DNA of 64,000 nucleotides from assembly GCF_043951915.1 (NCBI RefSeq), contig NZ_JBINJD010000008.1:1-64000 (forward strand), read 5' to 3'. Under the pieces are notes generated by a model. That model was not told where the DNA came from. It saw only the letters and a list, made by a program, of their open reading frames with translations, and made no database searches. The stretch's first letter is position 1; every line of letters starts with the position of its first letter. Position numbers and translations under genes: made by a program. The DNA is from Alienimonas sp043951915 (GTDB lineage Bacteria; Planctomycetota; Planctomycetia; Planctomycetales; Planctomycetaceae). Below, in pieces: positions 34,309 to 43,032 of this stretch.

Positions 34309-34878
34309 TCAGTTGGAGATCCGCTCGATGTAGGAGCCGCTCTCGGTGTCGATCTTGATGACGTTGCCCTGCTCGATGAAGGCCGGCACCTGGACCTCGG
34401 CGCCGGTCTCCACGGTGGCGGCCTTGGTCACGTTGGAGGTGGTGTTCCCGCGGGCGGCGGGCTCCGTGTAGGTGACTTCGAGCTGCACCTGGGCGGGCGG
34501 GGTCATGTCGATCGGCCGTTCGTTCCAGAACAGCAGGTCGACGGTGTCGCCTTCCTTGAGGAACTTCATCCGGTCCTCGACGCTCTCCACCGGCAGCGGG
34601 TGCTGCTCGAAGGTGGTTTCGTCCATGAACACGTAGCTTGAGCCGTCGCGGAAGCTGTACTGGGCCGCCCCCTTGCGGACGTCCGCCCCCTCCAGCGAGT
34701 CGCCGGAGCGGTACTTGTTGGTGATGATCGTGCCCTTGAGCAGGTTCCGCATCTTGGTCGTATAAATCGCCTGGCCCTTGCCGGGCTTGACGAAGTTGAC
34801 CTCCAGAATCTCGTACGGTTCCCCGTTGAGCTCCAGTTTGAGACCCTTCTTCCAGTCGCCGACGTTAATGGAGGCCAT
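34309..34878 (-). CDS. efp: Elongation factor P
   Basis: 189 residues from the ATG at 34878. The three beta-barrel domains are complete. The loop VKPGKGQAIYTTKMRNLLKG places Lys at position 34, the residue that receives beta-lysine in the EpmA/EpmB pathway. The C-terminal signature (AATVETGAEVQVPAFIEQGN, VIKIDTESGSY) is present. EF-P relieves ribosome stalling at polyproline; this genome's many Pro-rich proteins make that need obvious. The divergent neighbour encodes the predicted modification enzyme. Confidence 0.97.
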   Translation of the reverse strand: MASINVGDWKKGLKLELNGEPYEILEVNFVKPGKGQAIYTTKMRNLLKGTIITNKYRSGDSLEGADVRKGAAQYSFRDGSSYVFMDETTFEQHPLPVESVEDRMKFLKEGDTVDLLFWNERPIDMTPPAQVQLEVTYTEPAARGNTTSNVTKAATVETGAEVQVPAFIEQGNVIKIDTESGSYIERISN

Positions 34879-34969
34879 GATCCGTGACCCTGCGAGGGGG
34901 CCTTGTGCGGGGAGTGCGTGAGCGGAAACGCGAGCGGCCCCGCGTCCGCCTTGACGGCCGACGGGGGGT

Positions 34970-36055
<1,086 letters not shown>

Positions 36056-36061
<6 letters not shown>

Positions 36062-36129
36062 GGTCCGCTGAGCGGACCGTGCTGCGGGATATGAACTCAG
36101 GGCGACGGTCCGCGCAGCGGCCCCTACGG
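36056..36129. repeat. Palindromic repeat, family A (copy 2)
   Basis: Arms at 36056-36078 (core TAGGGTCCGCTGAGCGGACC) and 36107-36129 are inverted. It lies between convergent genes and contributes the TAG stops of both, epmB from the left arm and the kinase-like gene from the right arm. Confidence 0.8.
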
Positions 36130-36627
36130 ATCGTCGGCGAATTCAATATTCCCGGGCTTCACGTCGGCCAAATATACGCCGTACCGCCGAAACGTCGCCA
36201 GCACGCCGGCGACGATCGACCAGCGCTCGGCGCCGAACTGCTCCTGTTTCTCGGCGAGCCAAGTGCCGTAGACCTCCTCGTCGCCGGCCCACGGCGGTTC
36301 CTCGTCCAAGTAGGCCCCGGCGAAGTCGAGCACGAACGGGGGATTGACCCAACTCATCTCGAACGTCCAGAGTTCGTCGTCCGTTCGGATCAGCCGGGGA
36401 ATACGGAAGCCGTCGACGGTTCGGACGCCGTGCTCTTCCAATCGGCGATAAACCGCGACCTCCTTTCGGTACAACCGCTCGTGGCGGAGAGCCTTGACCG
36501 CCGAGGGGGCCGCCATGCCGAGGACGATTCCGTCATAGCCGGCTCCCAGTTCCGTCGTGTAGACTATGCGGTACCGGTCGTCAAATCGCTCCGCTCGCTC
36601 CGTGGCCTCTTGAAAGTGCGGCATCAT
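36124..36627 (-). CDS. Minimal kinase-fold-like hypothetical protein
   Basis: 167 residues. It resembles the first two-thirds of a protein-kinase-like fold: a glycine-containing loop (LGAGYDGIVLG), an Ala-x-Lys (SAVKALRHERLYRKEVAVYR) and, at the very end, a catalytic-loop-like YLADVKPGNIEF (D-x-K-P-x-N). No DFG-type segment follows; the protein stops five residues later. Similar short proteins ending with ADVNPGNI-type loops occur in planctomycetes, so this is probably full length and not truncated. Its ATG overlaps the ATG of the divergent gene by two bases. Kinase activity is uncertain. Confidence 0.6.
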   Translation of the reverse strand: MMPHFQEATERAERFDDRYRIVYTTELGAGYDGIVLGMAAPSAVKALRHERLYRKEVAVYRRLEEHGVRTVDGFRIPRLIRTDDELWTFEMSWVNPPFVLDFAGAYLDEEPPWAGDEEVYGTWLAEKQEQFGAERWSIVAGVLATFRRYGVYLADVKPGNIEFADDP

Positions 36628-36970
36628 GATTCAGGCGCCTTCGCAAACGTCGCCGACCGTTCCGTCCGCTCCGTTCTCGGCGCGAACCACGCTGAGTTTG
36701 TTGTGCGGCGATCGGGAAGTCGCGGTTTCGGAGATCGGCCCCGGCTTCCTGTCATCGCAGGAGCCTAGCGAACTCCCGCCCGGCCCCGCCACAGTTCGGG
36801 CGACGGTCAACGGGCAGGAACATCTTTGGGCCGTGGAGATCCCCGCGGGGCTCGACCCGAACGACACTGAGATCGAACTGCCGGCGCTGGGGCCGGACAA
36901 TTATTCGAGCAGCGAGGAATCGACGTCATCCGACGCCATCGCTGCGAACGTGGCCCCGCGGGCTTCGTAG
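36626..36970 (+). CDS. Small hypothetical protein, overlaps murD 3' end
   Basis: 114 residues from an ATG shared in part with the divergent kinase-like gene. A beta-rich centre (LSLLCGDREVAVSEIGPGFL, PGPATVRATVNGQEHLWAVE) is followed by a Ser-rich tail that runs 70 bases into the end of murD on the other strand. The tail is probably unstructured. Divergence from one shared start region suggests co-regulation with the kinase-like gene. No family assigned. Confidence 0.5.
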   Translation: MIQAPSQTSPTVPSAPFSARTTLSLLCGDREVAVSEIGPGFLSSQEPSELPPGPATVRATVNGQEHLWAVEIPAGLDPNDTEIELPALGPDNYSSSEESTSSDAIAANVAPRAS

Positions 36971-38223
36971 CTGGCGAATTGATCGAGACTCGAACAGCCG
37001 GGCGATAATAACACCGTGCCGCCCCCGGCCTGCCGGGCCGCGGCCACGGCGGCGGCGAACGCCGCGGGGAGCGTGCCGCAGTTCAATGCCGGACATTTTG
37101 GGTTCGCCGCGGCGACCAAGTCCCGCCACCGCGGTCCCGTCGTGCCGATGAAATAGGCCCCGGCGGCCCGCTGAGCGATCGCGGCGGCGGCGGCGGCGAG
37201 GTCCGCGCCTTTATCGGCTCCGCCGGCGATCAAAAACAGCGGGCCGGGCAGCGCCTCCAAGGCCGCGATCACGCTCTCCGGCGTGGTCGCGGCGCTGTCG
37301 TCGACGAACCGCACCCCGTCTCGCTCCGCCACGCCTTGCAGCCGGTGCGGGGGGAGAACCGCGGTTTTCAGGCCCTCTTCGACGTCCTCCGCCGTGCACC
37401 CCAGCGCCCGGGCGGCGGCCTCCGCGGCGGCGGCGTTTTGGGCGTTATGAGCGCCCGGCAGCGGGCACGGCCGGGTTTCAAAAAGAACCCGCCGGGCGGC
37501 CGTCGGCCAGTCCCTCACGTCCGCGTCGGCGGCGTTCAAAACGGCCGTGTCCGCGGGTCGCAGGTTTTCCAGCAACCCCTGCTTGGCGGAGCGGTAGGCG
37601 GCGAGGGATTGGTGTCGGTCGAGGTGGTTCGGGGCGAAGTTCGTCACGACCGCGGCGTCCGCCCGCAGGGCTCCCCGAAACGGGGCGGTTTCGCGGAGAT
37701 ATTCGAGTTGAAAACTGCTCACCTCCCACACCACCGCGTCGCCCGGCCGGACGCGGTCGATGTCGTCCAATAAACTGCCCCCGCCGTTGCCGGCCAGCCA
37801 CGCGGCGCCGCGGCCGAGGCGGGCGTGTTTGGCCCGCAGCATCGCGTGCAGGAAGGCGCAGGTCGTGCTTTTGCCGTTGGAGCCGGTCACCGCGGCGGTC
37901 GTGACGCCCGCCGGCAGGGCCGCGGCGGCGAGGGCCAATTCCGTCGTCACCGGCACGCCGGCGGAGCGGGCCGCTTCCAATAACTCATGCCGGAACGGCA
38001 CCGCGGGCGAGGCGACAATGAGATCGGCGTTCAAAAAGTCCGCCGGGTCGTGCCCGCCGAGTTTTAAAACGGCCGGTTCGCAGCCCAGCGCCGCCAGCGG
38101 CGCCGCCAGTTCCTCCGCCGTCCGCCGATCGGTCAGGGTCACCCGCGCCCCCCGCCGGCAGAGATCCCGCACCGCCCCAGCCCCGCCGCCGTGCGTGCCG
38201 AGGCCCATGACAGTCACGTTCAC
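36901..38223 (-). CDS. murD: UDP-N-acetylmuramoyl-L-alanine--D-glutamate ligase
   Basis: 440 residues. The N-terminal UDP-binding domain (MNVTVMGLGTHGGGAGAVRD) is followed by the ATP loop VTGSNGKST (residues 112-120), the central motif NFAPNHLDRHQSLAAYRSAK, and the C-terminal ligase domain (HRLQGVAERDGVRFVDDSAA, TTPESVIAALEAL). It adds D-Glu to UDP-MurNAc-L-Ala in peptidoglycan synthesis, in keeping with the finding that planctomycetes do make peptidoglycan. It stands alone, not in a division and cell-wall cluster. Confidence 0.93.
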   Translation of the reverse strand: MNVTVMGLGTHGGGAGAVRDLCRRGARVTLTDRRTAEELAAPLAALGCEPAVLKLGGHDPADFLNADLIVASPAVPFRHELLEAARSAGVPVTTELALAAAALPAGVTTAAVTGSNGKSTTCAFLHAMLRAKHARLGRGAAWLAGNGGGSLLDDIDRVRPGDAVVWEVSSFQLEYLRETAPFRGALRADAAVVTNFAPNHLDRHQSLAAYRSAKQGLLENLRPADTAVLNAADADVRDWPTAARRVLFETRPCPLPGAHNAQNAAAAEAAARALGCTAEDVEEGLKTAVLPPHRLQGVAERDGVRFVDDSAATTPESVIAALEALPGPLFLIAGGADKGADLAAAAAAIAQRAAGAYFIGTTGPRWRDLVAAANPKCPALNCGTLPAAFAAAVAAARQAGGGTVLLSPGCSSLDQFASYEARGATFAAMASDDVDSSLLE

Positions 38224-38240
38224 GGGGAAGCCTCAAGGAC

Positions 38241-38301
38241 CAAGAACCCAAGAACCAAATCGGGACGGCGGCCCCGATCGTCTTTGGTTCTTGGGTTCTT
38301 G
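38241..38301. repeat. Perfect 19-bp inverted repeat upstream of murD
   Basis: CAAGAACCCAAGAACCAAA at 38241-38259 is perfectly complementary to 38283-38301, with a GC-rich inner stem between. It lies in the 109 bases between the stop of the Cys-rich protein gene and murD, both on the minus strand. It could end the upstream transcript or control murD. Confidence 0.75.
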
Positions 38302-38332
38302 AACATTGGAGCTTGCGGCCTGCGGCCGCCCC

Positions 38333-39784
38333 TCAGTCGTCGTAGTCGACCTTCACGTAGCCGTCGCGGCCGGTCAGGGTGACTTCGTATTTGCCGAAGT
38401 CCATGTGCACGCGGTGGCCGTGGCGGGTGACCTTCACCTCCTCCGGTCGGCAGGGGGGCACGCAGACCTCGACGAACACCAACGCGGCGCCGTCGTCGCA
38501 CAGCGGATCGCACTCCCGGCAGCCCTGACGGCAACCGGTGCATTCGCGGTGGAACAGCTTGGCCAGCCCGATCGGCGGAGCCGGGCGGGTGGGGTCGGCG
38601 ACCGCCACCACCTGCCGCACGGCGGCGGGGTGCACGTGGTCCGGATCTTCGATCTCCAATCGGGTGAACAGCGGCACGACGCCGTCGCACAGGCCCAGTT
38701 CGCACATCCCCCCGGCGGAGCCCAGCGGCGCCAGGGGACCGGCGCCCAACCCGGCGGGGCCGGCGTAGGGGTTGCCGAGCCGCCCGCCGTACGGTTCGCC
38801 GAAGGGCGTGCCGGTCGGCGGCAGCGGGGCGCCGTAAGGGCGGGCGTCGCCGTCGACGTACGGGGCGTACGGCGAAGGTTCGGGGGTGCGCAGGTCGCGG
38901 ACCGGCACGCCGTTGCGGATCACCGTGTCCGAGGGCAACGTGAGCGACGGCCGCCGGGGCGGGGCGGCCGCAGGGGCCGGCGGAACCGTCCGCGGGGGCA
39001 CCGGACGGAAGTCGTCGTCGCCGACCGGGCCGGCGTCGGCGGGGTCCATCGGGACCGGCCGCGGCGCCGGGGCGGGGCCGACGTCCTCCAGGTCCTGCGA
39101 GCGGTACGCCGTGCGGGGGGAGGAGATCGGGTCCGGCTGCGGGGCGAGGGTCGGCGTTTCGTACCCGGAATCTCCGCCGTAGCTCCCCCCCTCGCTTTCG
39201 CCGTAGAGGACCGTCCCGCCGCCCGTCCCGCCGAGGCCGAACGAGTCGCCGAAGTCGGTGAACCCGGCGAAGTTCGACGCCGTCCGGATCCGCCGTGGGG
39301 AGAAGCTGAGCCAGCCGCGACGTTCCGTTTTGTCCTCGTCGGCGTCCTCCTCCGGCGCGGCGAAGCGTTCCGGCGTCGCCACGACGGGCGCACCGGCGTC
39401 GGACGGAGCGGCGAGGGAGCGCCACGACTCCGTGCGGAGCGGCTCGGCCCGTAACGTCGGCGCCGGCGTCCGCGTCGACTCATACGATTCCGCGGGCGCC
39501 GCCAACCCGGGGATCAGGCCGGGGTCCGACGCGGCGGGGGCCGACAGGGCGGAACCGGAGAACGCGTCGCCGGCGGCGCCCGGGGCGGCGAGGGCCGGCG
39601 GGTCGGCGGGGGCGGCGCCGACCAACGACAGCAGCCCGACCGCGGCGAGGGCGGACCCGGCCCGGCGGCGGGCGGCCCCGGAGCGGGCGGCCCCGGAGCG
39701 GGCGGACCCGGAGCGGGCGGACCCGGAGCGGGCGGACCGGCCGAGGGGCGGCAGGGCGGCGGGGAGCCTTTCGGGGGGCGTCAT
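38333..39784 (-). CDS. Exported Pro-rich protein with C-terminal Cys cluster
   Basis: 483 residues from the ATG at 39784. The start contains a Ser-Ala-Arg repeat encoded by a 15-base tandem repeat, then a hydrophobic signal (AGSALAAVGLLSLVGAAPAD). A long low-complexity Pro/Gly/Ala region follows (to about 345). The C-terminal 130 residues are more ordered: VPLFTRLEIEDPDHVHPAAV, then a cysteine cluster (HRECTGCRQGCRECDPLCDD), FVEVCVPPC, and a beta ending VTLTGRDGYVKVDYDD. It is probably surface or periplasmic, stabilised by disulfides. No function assigned. Confidence 0.7.
   Translation of the reverse strand: MTPPERLPAALPPLGRSARSGSARSGSARSGAARSGAARRRAGSALAAVGLLSLVGAAPADPPALAAPGAAGDAFSGSALSAPAASDPGLIPGLAAPAESYESTRTPAPTLRAEPLRTESWRSLAAPSDAGAPVVATPERFAAPEEDADEDKTERRGWLSFSPRRIRTASNFAGFTDFGDSFGLGGTGGGTVLYGESEGGSYGGDSGYETPTLAPQPDPISSPRTAYRSQDLEDVGPAPAPRPVPMDPADAGPVGDDDFRPVPPRTVPPAPAAAPPRRPSLTLPSDTVIRNGVPVRDLRTPEPSPYAPYVDGDARPYGAPLPPTGTPFGEPYGGRLGNPYAGPAGLGAGPLAPLGSAGGMCELGLCDGVVPLFTRLEIEDPDHVHPAAVRQVVAVADPTRPAPPIGLAKLFHRECTGCRQGCRECDPLCDDGAALVFVEVCVPPCRPEEVKVTRHGHRVHMDFGKYEVTLTGRDGYVKVDYDD
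39671..39740. repeat. 15-bp tandem repeat, about 4.7 units
   Basis: Units GGCGGMCCCGGAGCG occupy 39671-39685, 39686-39700, 39701-39715 and 39716-39730, with a partial unit to 39740. The first two carry C and the next A at position 6. It encodes an Arg-Ser-Gly/Ala repeat in the leader of the exported protein. Confidence 0.9.
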
Positions 39785-39988
39785 GCGGAGCAATCCAAAC
39801 GGGGGGCGCGGCGGACGACGACAGGAGGCCGCGTTCGCCAGCTTACCCGCTGTCCGGGCGCGCCGAGGACTTTTCGATCCCGGGGACGAACGAACCGGCC
39901 GATGCGCCGGCCGGCGGCGCCGGCCGACCGGGTTGGCGCGGGCCGGAGCGGGGTTGTCGCGGAATCGGCCCGGCGGGAGACTCTCGGG

Positions 39989-41227
39989 ATGAAGTTCGCT
40001 CCCCCCCGCTCGCTCGCCGATCGCACGCGGCTCGGTCGCCCGTGGAGCCGACCGGCCGCCGTCGTTCTCGCCGCGGGCGTCGCGGTCGCCGCGGCGGGGT
40101 GCGGCGGCTCCGACTCCGACGGCACGCCCGCCGCCAACGGCACCCCCTCGGCGAACGGCTCCCCCGCCTCCAACGACGCGCCGGCTCCCAACGGCGCCCC
40201 CGGGAGCAACGCCCCGGCCGGCCGGGCGACCGCCGACGGCGGCATCGCCCCCTTCACGGACCCCGCCGGTCGGAAGTGGCTCAACAAAACCATCCCCTAC
40301 GACGCCTACGCCACGGCTCCGGACCGGGCGACCGGCGGGGTCGCCGCCGTGGGGACGACCGATGCCGGCTCCCGCAATCTGCTGGCGGGCATCGGCTCCG
40401 GCCTGTCCGCCCCCCGCAGCACAGGCGGCGTCGCGACGAACGCCCCGGCGGACGCCGGCCGCGGCGCCCTGCCCCCCGCCGGCATGGGCGCGCCCCTGGG
40501 CGCCGGGGCCGCGGGCGAGGAGGAAACGGGCGAGGACGCCAGCGGCTGGGGGGCGGTGATCTCCGCCGAGGACCTGCGGGACGAAATCAAACGGGCCCGC
40601 AACGAGCTCGCCGCCGCGGTGGGCACGGTGGCGGCCTTCAATCGCATGCAGACCGATCTGCCCGAAGAAGCCGCGGTGCTGGCGGCGATGGCCCAGATCA
40701 CCGCGGAGCACCCCGGCCGCGTGCCCTGGAAGGAGAACGCCGACGCCGTCCGCACCCTCGCGGTCCGAGTGGGCGAGGCGGCCGGCTCCCGCGGCCGCAC
40801 GGCCCGGGACGAGGCCCGGGCGTCGTTCGACCCGCTGGACTCGATCCTCGGCGGCAATCCCCCGCCCGACGGCGCCGTCGCGGAGTTCGACCGCCAACTG
40901 GACGCCCCCCGCGGCACGCTCATGCAGCGGATGGGCGACGCCTTGAAGTATCTCCAGCAGGAGGCCCCCGACGCCGCCGCCCTGACGGACCACGGCGACG
41001 ACCTGGCCCGGCAGGCCGCGGTGCTGGCCGCCCTGGGCCGCTTCACCGCCGACGAGGCCTACGACAACGCCGCCGAGCCGGACTACCAGCAGTGGGCGAC
41101 GGCCCTCACCGCCGCCGCCAACGACGCCGTCCGGGCCGCCCGGGAGACGAAGGACTACGCCGCCTTCCGGGCCGCCGTCGACCGGGCCGCCGCCACCTGC
41201 GCCGACTGCCACGGCGCCTACCGCTGA
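39989..41227 (+). CDS. Lipoprotein with C-terminal CxxCH (cytochrome c'-like)
   Basis: 412 residues from the ATG at 39989. The signal ends in a lipobox-like AVAAAGC. A long Asn/Pro/Ala-rich linker (TPAANGTPSANGSPASNDAP) leads to a helical C-terminal domain, about residues 190-412, which ends with CADCHGAYR. A haem motif at the very C-terminus of a four-helix domain is the layout of class II cytochromes c (c'). It would be anchored to a membrane and handle electrons or a gas ligand; this is inferred. It is divergent from the Cys-rich exported protein gene across a 204-base gap. Confidence 0.72.
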   Translation: MKFAPPRSLADRTRLGRPWSRPAAVVLAAGVAVAAAGCGGSDSDGTPAANGTPSANGSPASNDAPAPNGAPGSNAPAGRATADGGIAPFTDPAGRKWLNKTIPYDAYATAPDRATGGVAAVGTTDAGSRNLLAGIGSGLSAPRSTGGVATNAPADAGRGALPPAGMGAPLGAGAAGEEETGEDASGWGAVISAEDLRDEIKRARNELAAAVGTVAAFNRMQTDLPEEAAVLAAMAQITAEHPGRVPWKENADAVRTLAVRVGEAAGSRGRTARDEARASFDPLDSILGGNPPPDGAVAEFDRQLDAPRGTLMQRMGDALKYLQQEAPDAAALTDHGDDLARQAAVLAALGRFTADEAYDNAAEPDYQQWATALTAAANDAVRAARETKDYAAFRAAVDRAAATCADCHGAYR

Positions 41228-41253
41228 GCCGGCGGCTGCCGATCTTCGCACCA

Positions 41254-41329
41254 CCAACCCGAAGCGTCAGCGAGGGCCTTCCGCAGAACGGCGGGCGCCC
41301 CGCTCGCCCTCGCTGACGCTTCGAGCTGG
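41254..41329. repeat. Palindromic repeat, family B (copy 2)
   Basis: Arms CCAACCCGAAGCGTCAGCG (from 41254) and CGCTGACGCTTCGAGCTGG (to 41329) differ from a perfect palindrome at two positions. It follows the cytochrome-like gene by 26 bases. Confidence 0.85.
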
Positions 41330-41413
41330 TCTGGAAACGGCGTCTCGGCGTCCGCGAATCGCGGGGCGGCGGACGGATCGGTAAGCTCGCCGGCGTTCCG
41401 CGTTCCCGCCCGG

Positions 41414-42379
41414 GTGGAAGCCGTGTCTGTGGTCGAACCGTCGCCCGCCGCCCCGTCCGAGGCCCCGGCCGAGCGGCCGCAGCCGGTCCGCCGGCCGCGT
41501 TCGCTCAAGACGCGGGCGCTGATCCTCGTCCGCCGGGTGCACCTCTACGCCGGTCTGTTTTTATTGCCGTGGGTGTTCCTCTACGGCGTGACCGGGGCGA
41601 TGTTCAATCATCATGATTTATTTCCGCACCCGACGATCGAACCCGTCGACGCCGGCGGTTCGCTGACCGGCCTGCCGACGCCGGAGGAACTCGCGGAGCA
41701 GGTCACCGCGGCCCTCGACGCCCACGCCGCCGACGCGACCGTCGCCCTGCACCCGGACGGCGTACCGGAATATACCGGCGACCTCATGTTCGAAACCTGG
41801 GAGGGTGGCGCCCGCCGGGTGGTGCACCTCGACCCGATCACCGGGGCCGCCACCGTGGAGACTTTCCCGGAGAACGACGAACGGCCGGAGGCGCTGATTA
41901 AAGCGACGAACCTCAAGCTCCCCGAAGACCCGTTCCTGTCCAGCCGGCGGGACGCCCAAACGGTTCTGCAAAAAGCGGGGATCGACGCGAAGAACCCGCC
42001 GCGGCCGCTGGGTTGGACGAAATTAAACTACCTCGCGACCGTCGACGGCGAGCCGGCCCGGGTGACGTACGTGTTGAAGGACGGGCACGTCGACGTGGAG
42101 CGCTACACCGGCGAGGACGGCATGAACCCGCGGGCGTTCTTCCTGCGGCTGCACACCTCGCACGGCCAGCCGCCGCACTGGAACTATCGGTTCGTCTGGT
42201 CGTTGTTCGTGGACGCGATGGCGATCGCGATGGTCGGCTGGGGCCTGACCGGGCTGGTGATGTGGTGGACGATCAAACGCACCCGCCTCATCGGAGCCGG
42301 CGTGCTGGCCGCCAGCGTCGGAGTCGCCGCCGTGATGTACTTCGGAATGGAGCACTACTACGCCAGCACGAAGCTGTAG
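41414..42379 (+). CDS. PepSY-associated membrane protein
   Basis: 321 residues from a GTG; GTGs at 41423 and 41429 are alternatives. One helix near the start (VHLYAGLFLLPWVFLYGVTG, then AMFNHHD) is the usual beginning of PepSY-TM proteins, with His residues that could bind haem or metal. A periplasmic PepSY-like region follows, then two or three helices at the end (WSLFVDAMAIAMVGWGLTGL). Relatives accompany iron reductases and sensors. Its neighbour is the cytochrome-like lipoprotein, which fits a redox role. Confidence 0.75.
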   Translation: MEAVSVVEPSPAAPSEAPAERPQPVRRPRSLKTRALILVRRVHLYAGLFLLPWVFLYGVTGAMFNHHDLFPHPTIEPVDAGGSLTGLPTPEELAEQVTAALDAHAADATVALHPDGVPEYTGDLMFETWEGGARRVVHLDPITGAATVETFPENDERPEALIKATNLKLPEDPFLSSRRDAQTVLQKAGIDAKNPPRPLGWTKLNYLATVDGEPARVTYVLKDGHVDVERYTGEDGMNPRAFFLRLHTSHGQPPHWNYRFVWSLFVDAMAIAMVGWGLTGLVMWWTIKRTRLIGAGVLAASVGVAAVMYFGMEHYYASTKL

Positions 42380-42428
42380 GAACGCCGACGGCTTCGCCGG
42401 CTTCAATGAGAACCCGTTGAGAGTTGAA

Positions 42429-42872
42429 ATGACGGACGTCCGCCCCCTGCCGACGGCGCTGAAGGTCGTCGCCTGGCTATTTATTATCACCGGGGCTTTG
42501 GCGGCCTGGGACGTCCTCGCCGCCTTGCTGAACGGCAGAATCAGTCTCAACTTCGGCGTGCTCGGCCTATTTATTGGTCCCGGCCTGTTGCGACTGAGTT
42601 CGGGCTGGCGGACCTGCGGGTTGGTCCTGCTCTGGATCGAGATGATCCTGATCCCGCTCGCCATTTTGGCGCTGGTCGCCTCAGGCGGACCACTCGACGT
42701 CACTTTGTCCGGAGAACCGGCCGGGGAAGCGCCTCTGCTCGTCGGCCTCGGCGTCGTCGGCGCTTTGCTCGCTCTGGTCGTCTGGGAATACCGCGTCCTC
42801 ACCCGGCCGGACGTGCGGCGGTTGTTCGAGTTGGAGACCGACCGGACCGATCCATTGGCGAACGTGGATTGA
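42429..42872 (+). CDS. Small integral membrane protein
   Basis: 147 residues from the ATG at 42429, with GAGAG six bases upstream. Four hydrophobic helices (VVAWLFIITGALAAWDVLAA, FGVLGLFIGPGLLRLSSGWR, VLLWIEMILIPLAILALVAS, LLVGLGVVGALLALVVWEYR) and a charged C-terminal tail (RVLTRPDVRRLFELE). Conserved-looking but no family name. Lies 49 bases after the PepSY gene and may be in one operon with it. Confidence 0.7.
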   Translation: MTDVRPLPTALKVVAWLFIITGALAAWDVLAALLNGRISLNFGVLGLFIGPGLLRLSSGWRTCGLVLLWIEMILIPLAILALVASGGPLDVTLSGEPAGEAPLLVGLGVVGALLALVVWEYRVLTRPDVRRLFELETDRTDPLANVD

Positions 42873-43032
42873 GCCGGTTTGGGTCCGCCGCGGCGGGCGA
42901 GCGGTTGCTCTGGTCGGCGGGGCGTGAAAGATCTCCACTCCCGCCGCCGTCGGTCGCCCGCGCTCCCCCCGTTGCCAATCCCGGGAGGCGAACCCCGGCC
43001 CCCCGCCCGCCCCCGGTCCCGCAACGTCCCCC

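Noticed and set aside
36124..36627. Reading the kinase-like gene as truncated by the palindromic repeat
   Set aside because: Short planctomycete relatives appear to end at the same loop, so it is probably complete, with the repeat merely forming the stop codon.
38333..41257. Longer version (974 codons) of the Cys-rich exported protein
   Set aside because: Residues before the ATG at 39784 run antisense to the cytochrome-like lipoprotein gene and lack coding character; a signal peptide begins soon after 39784.
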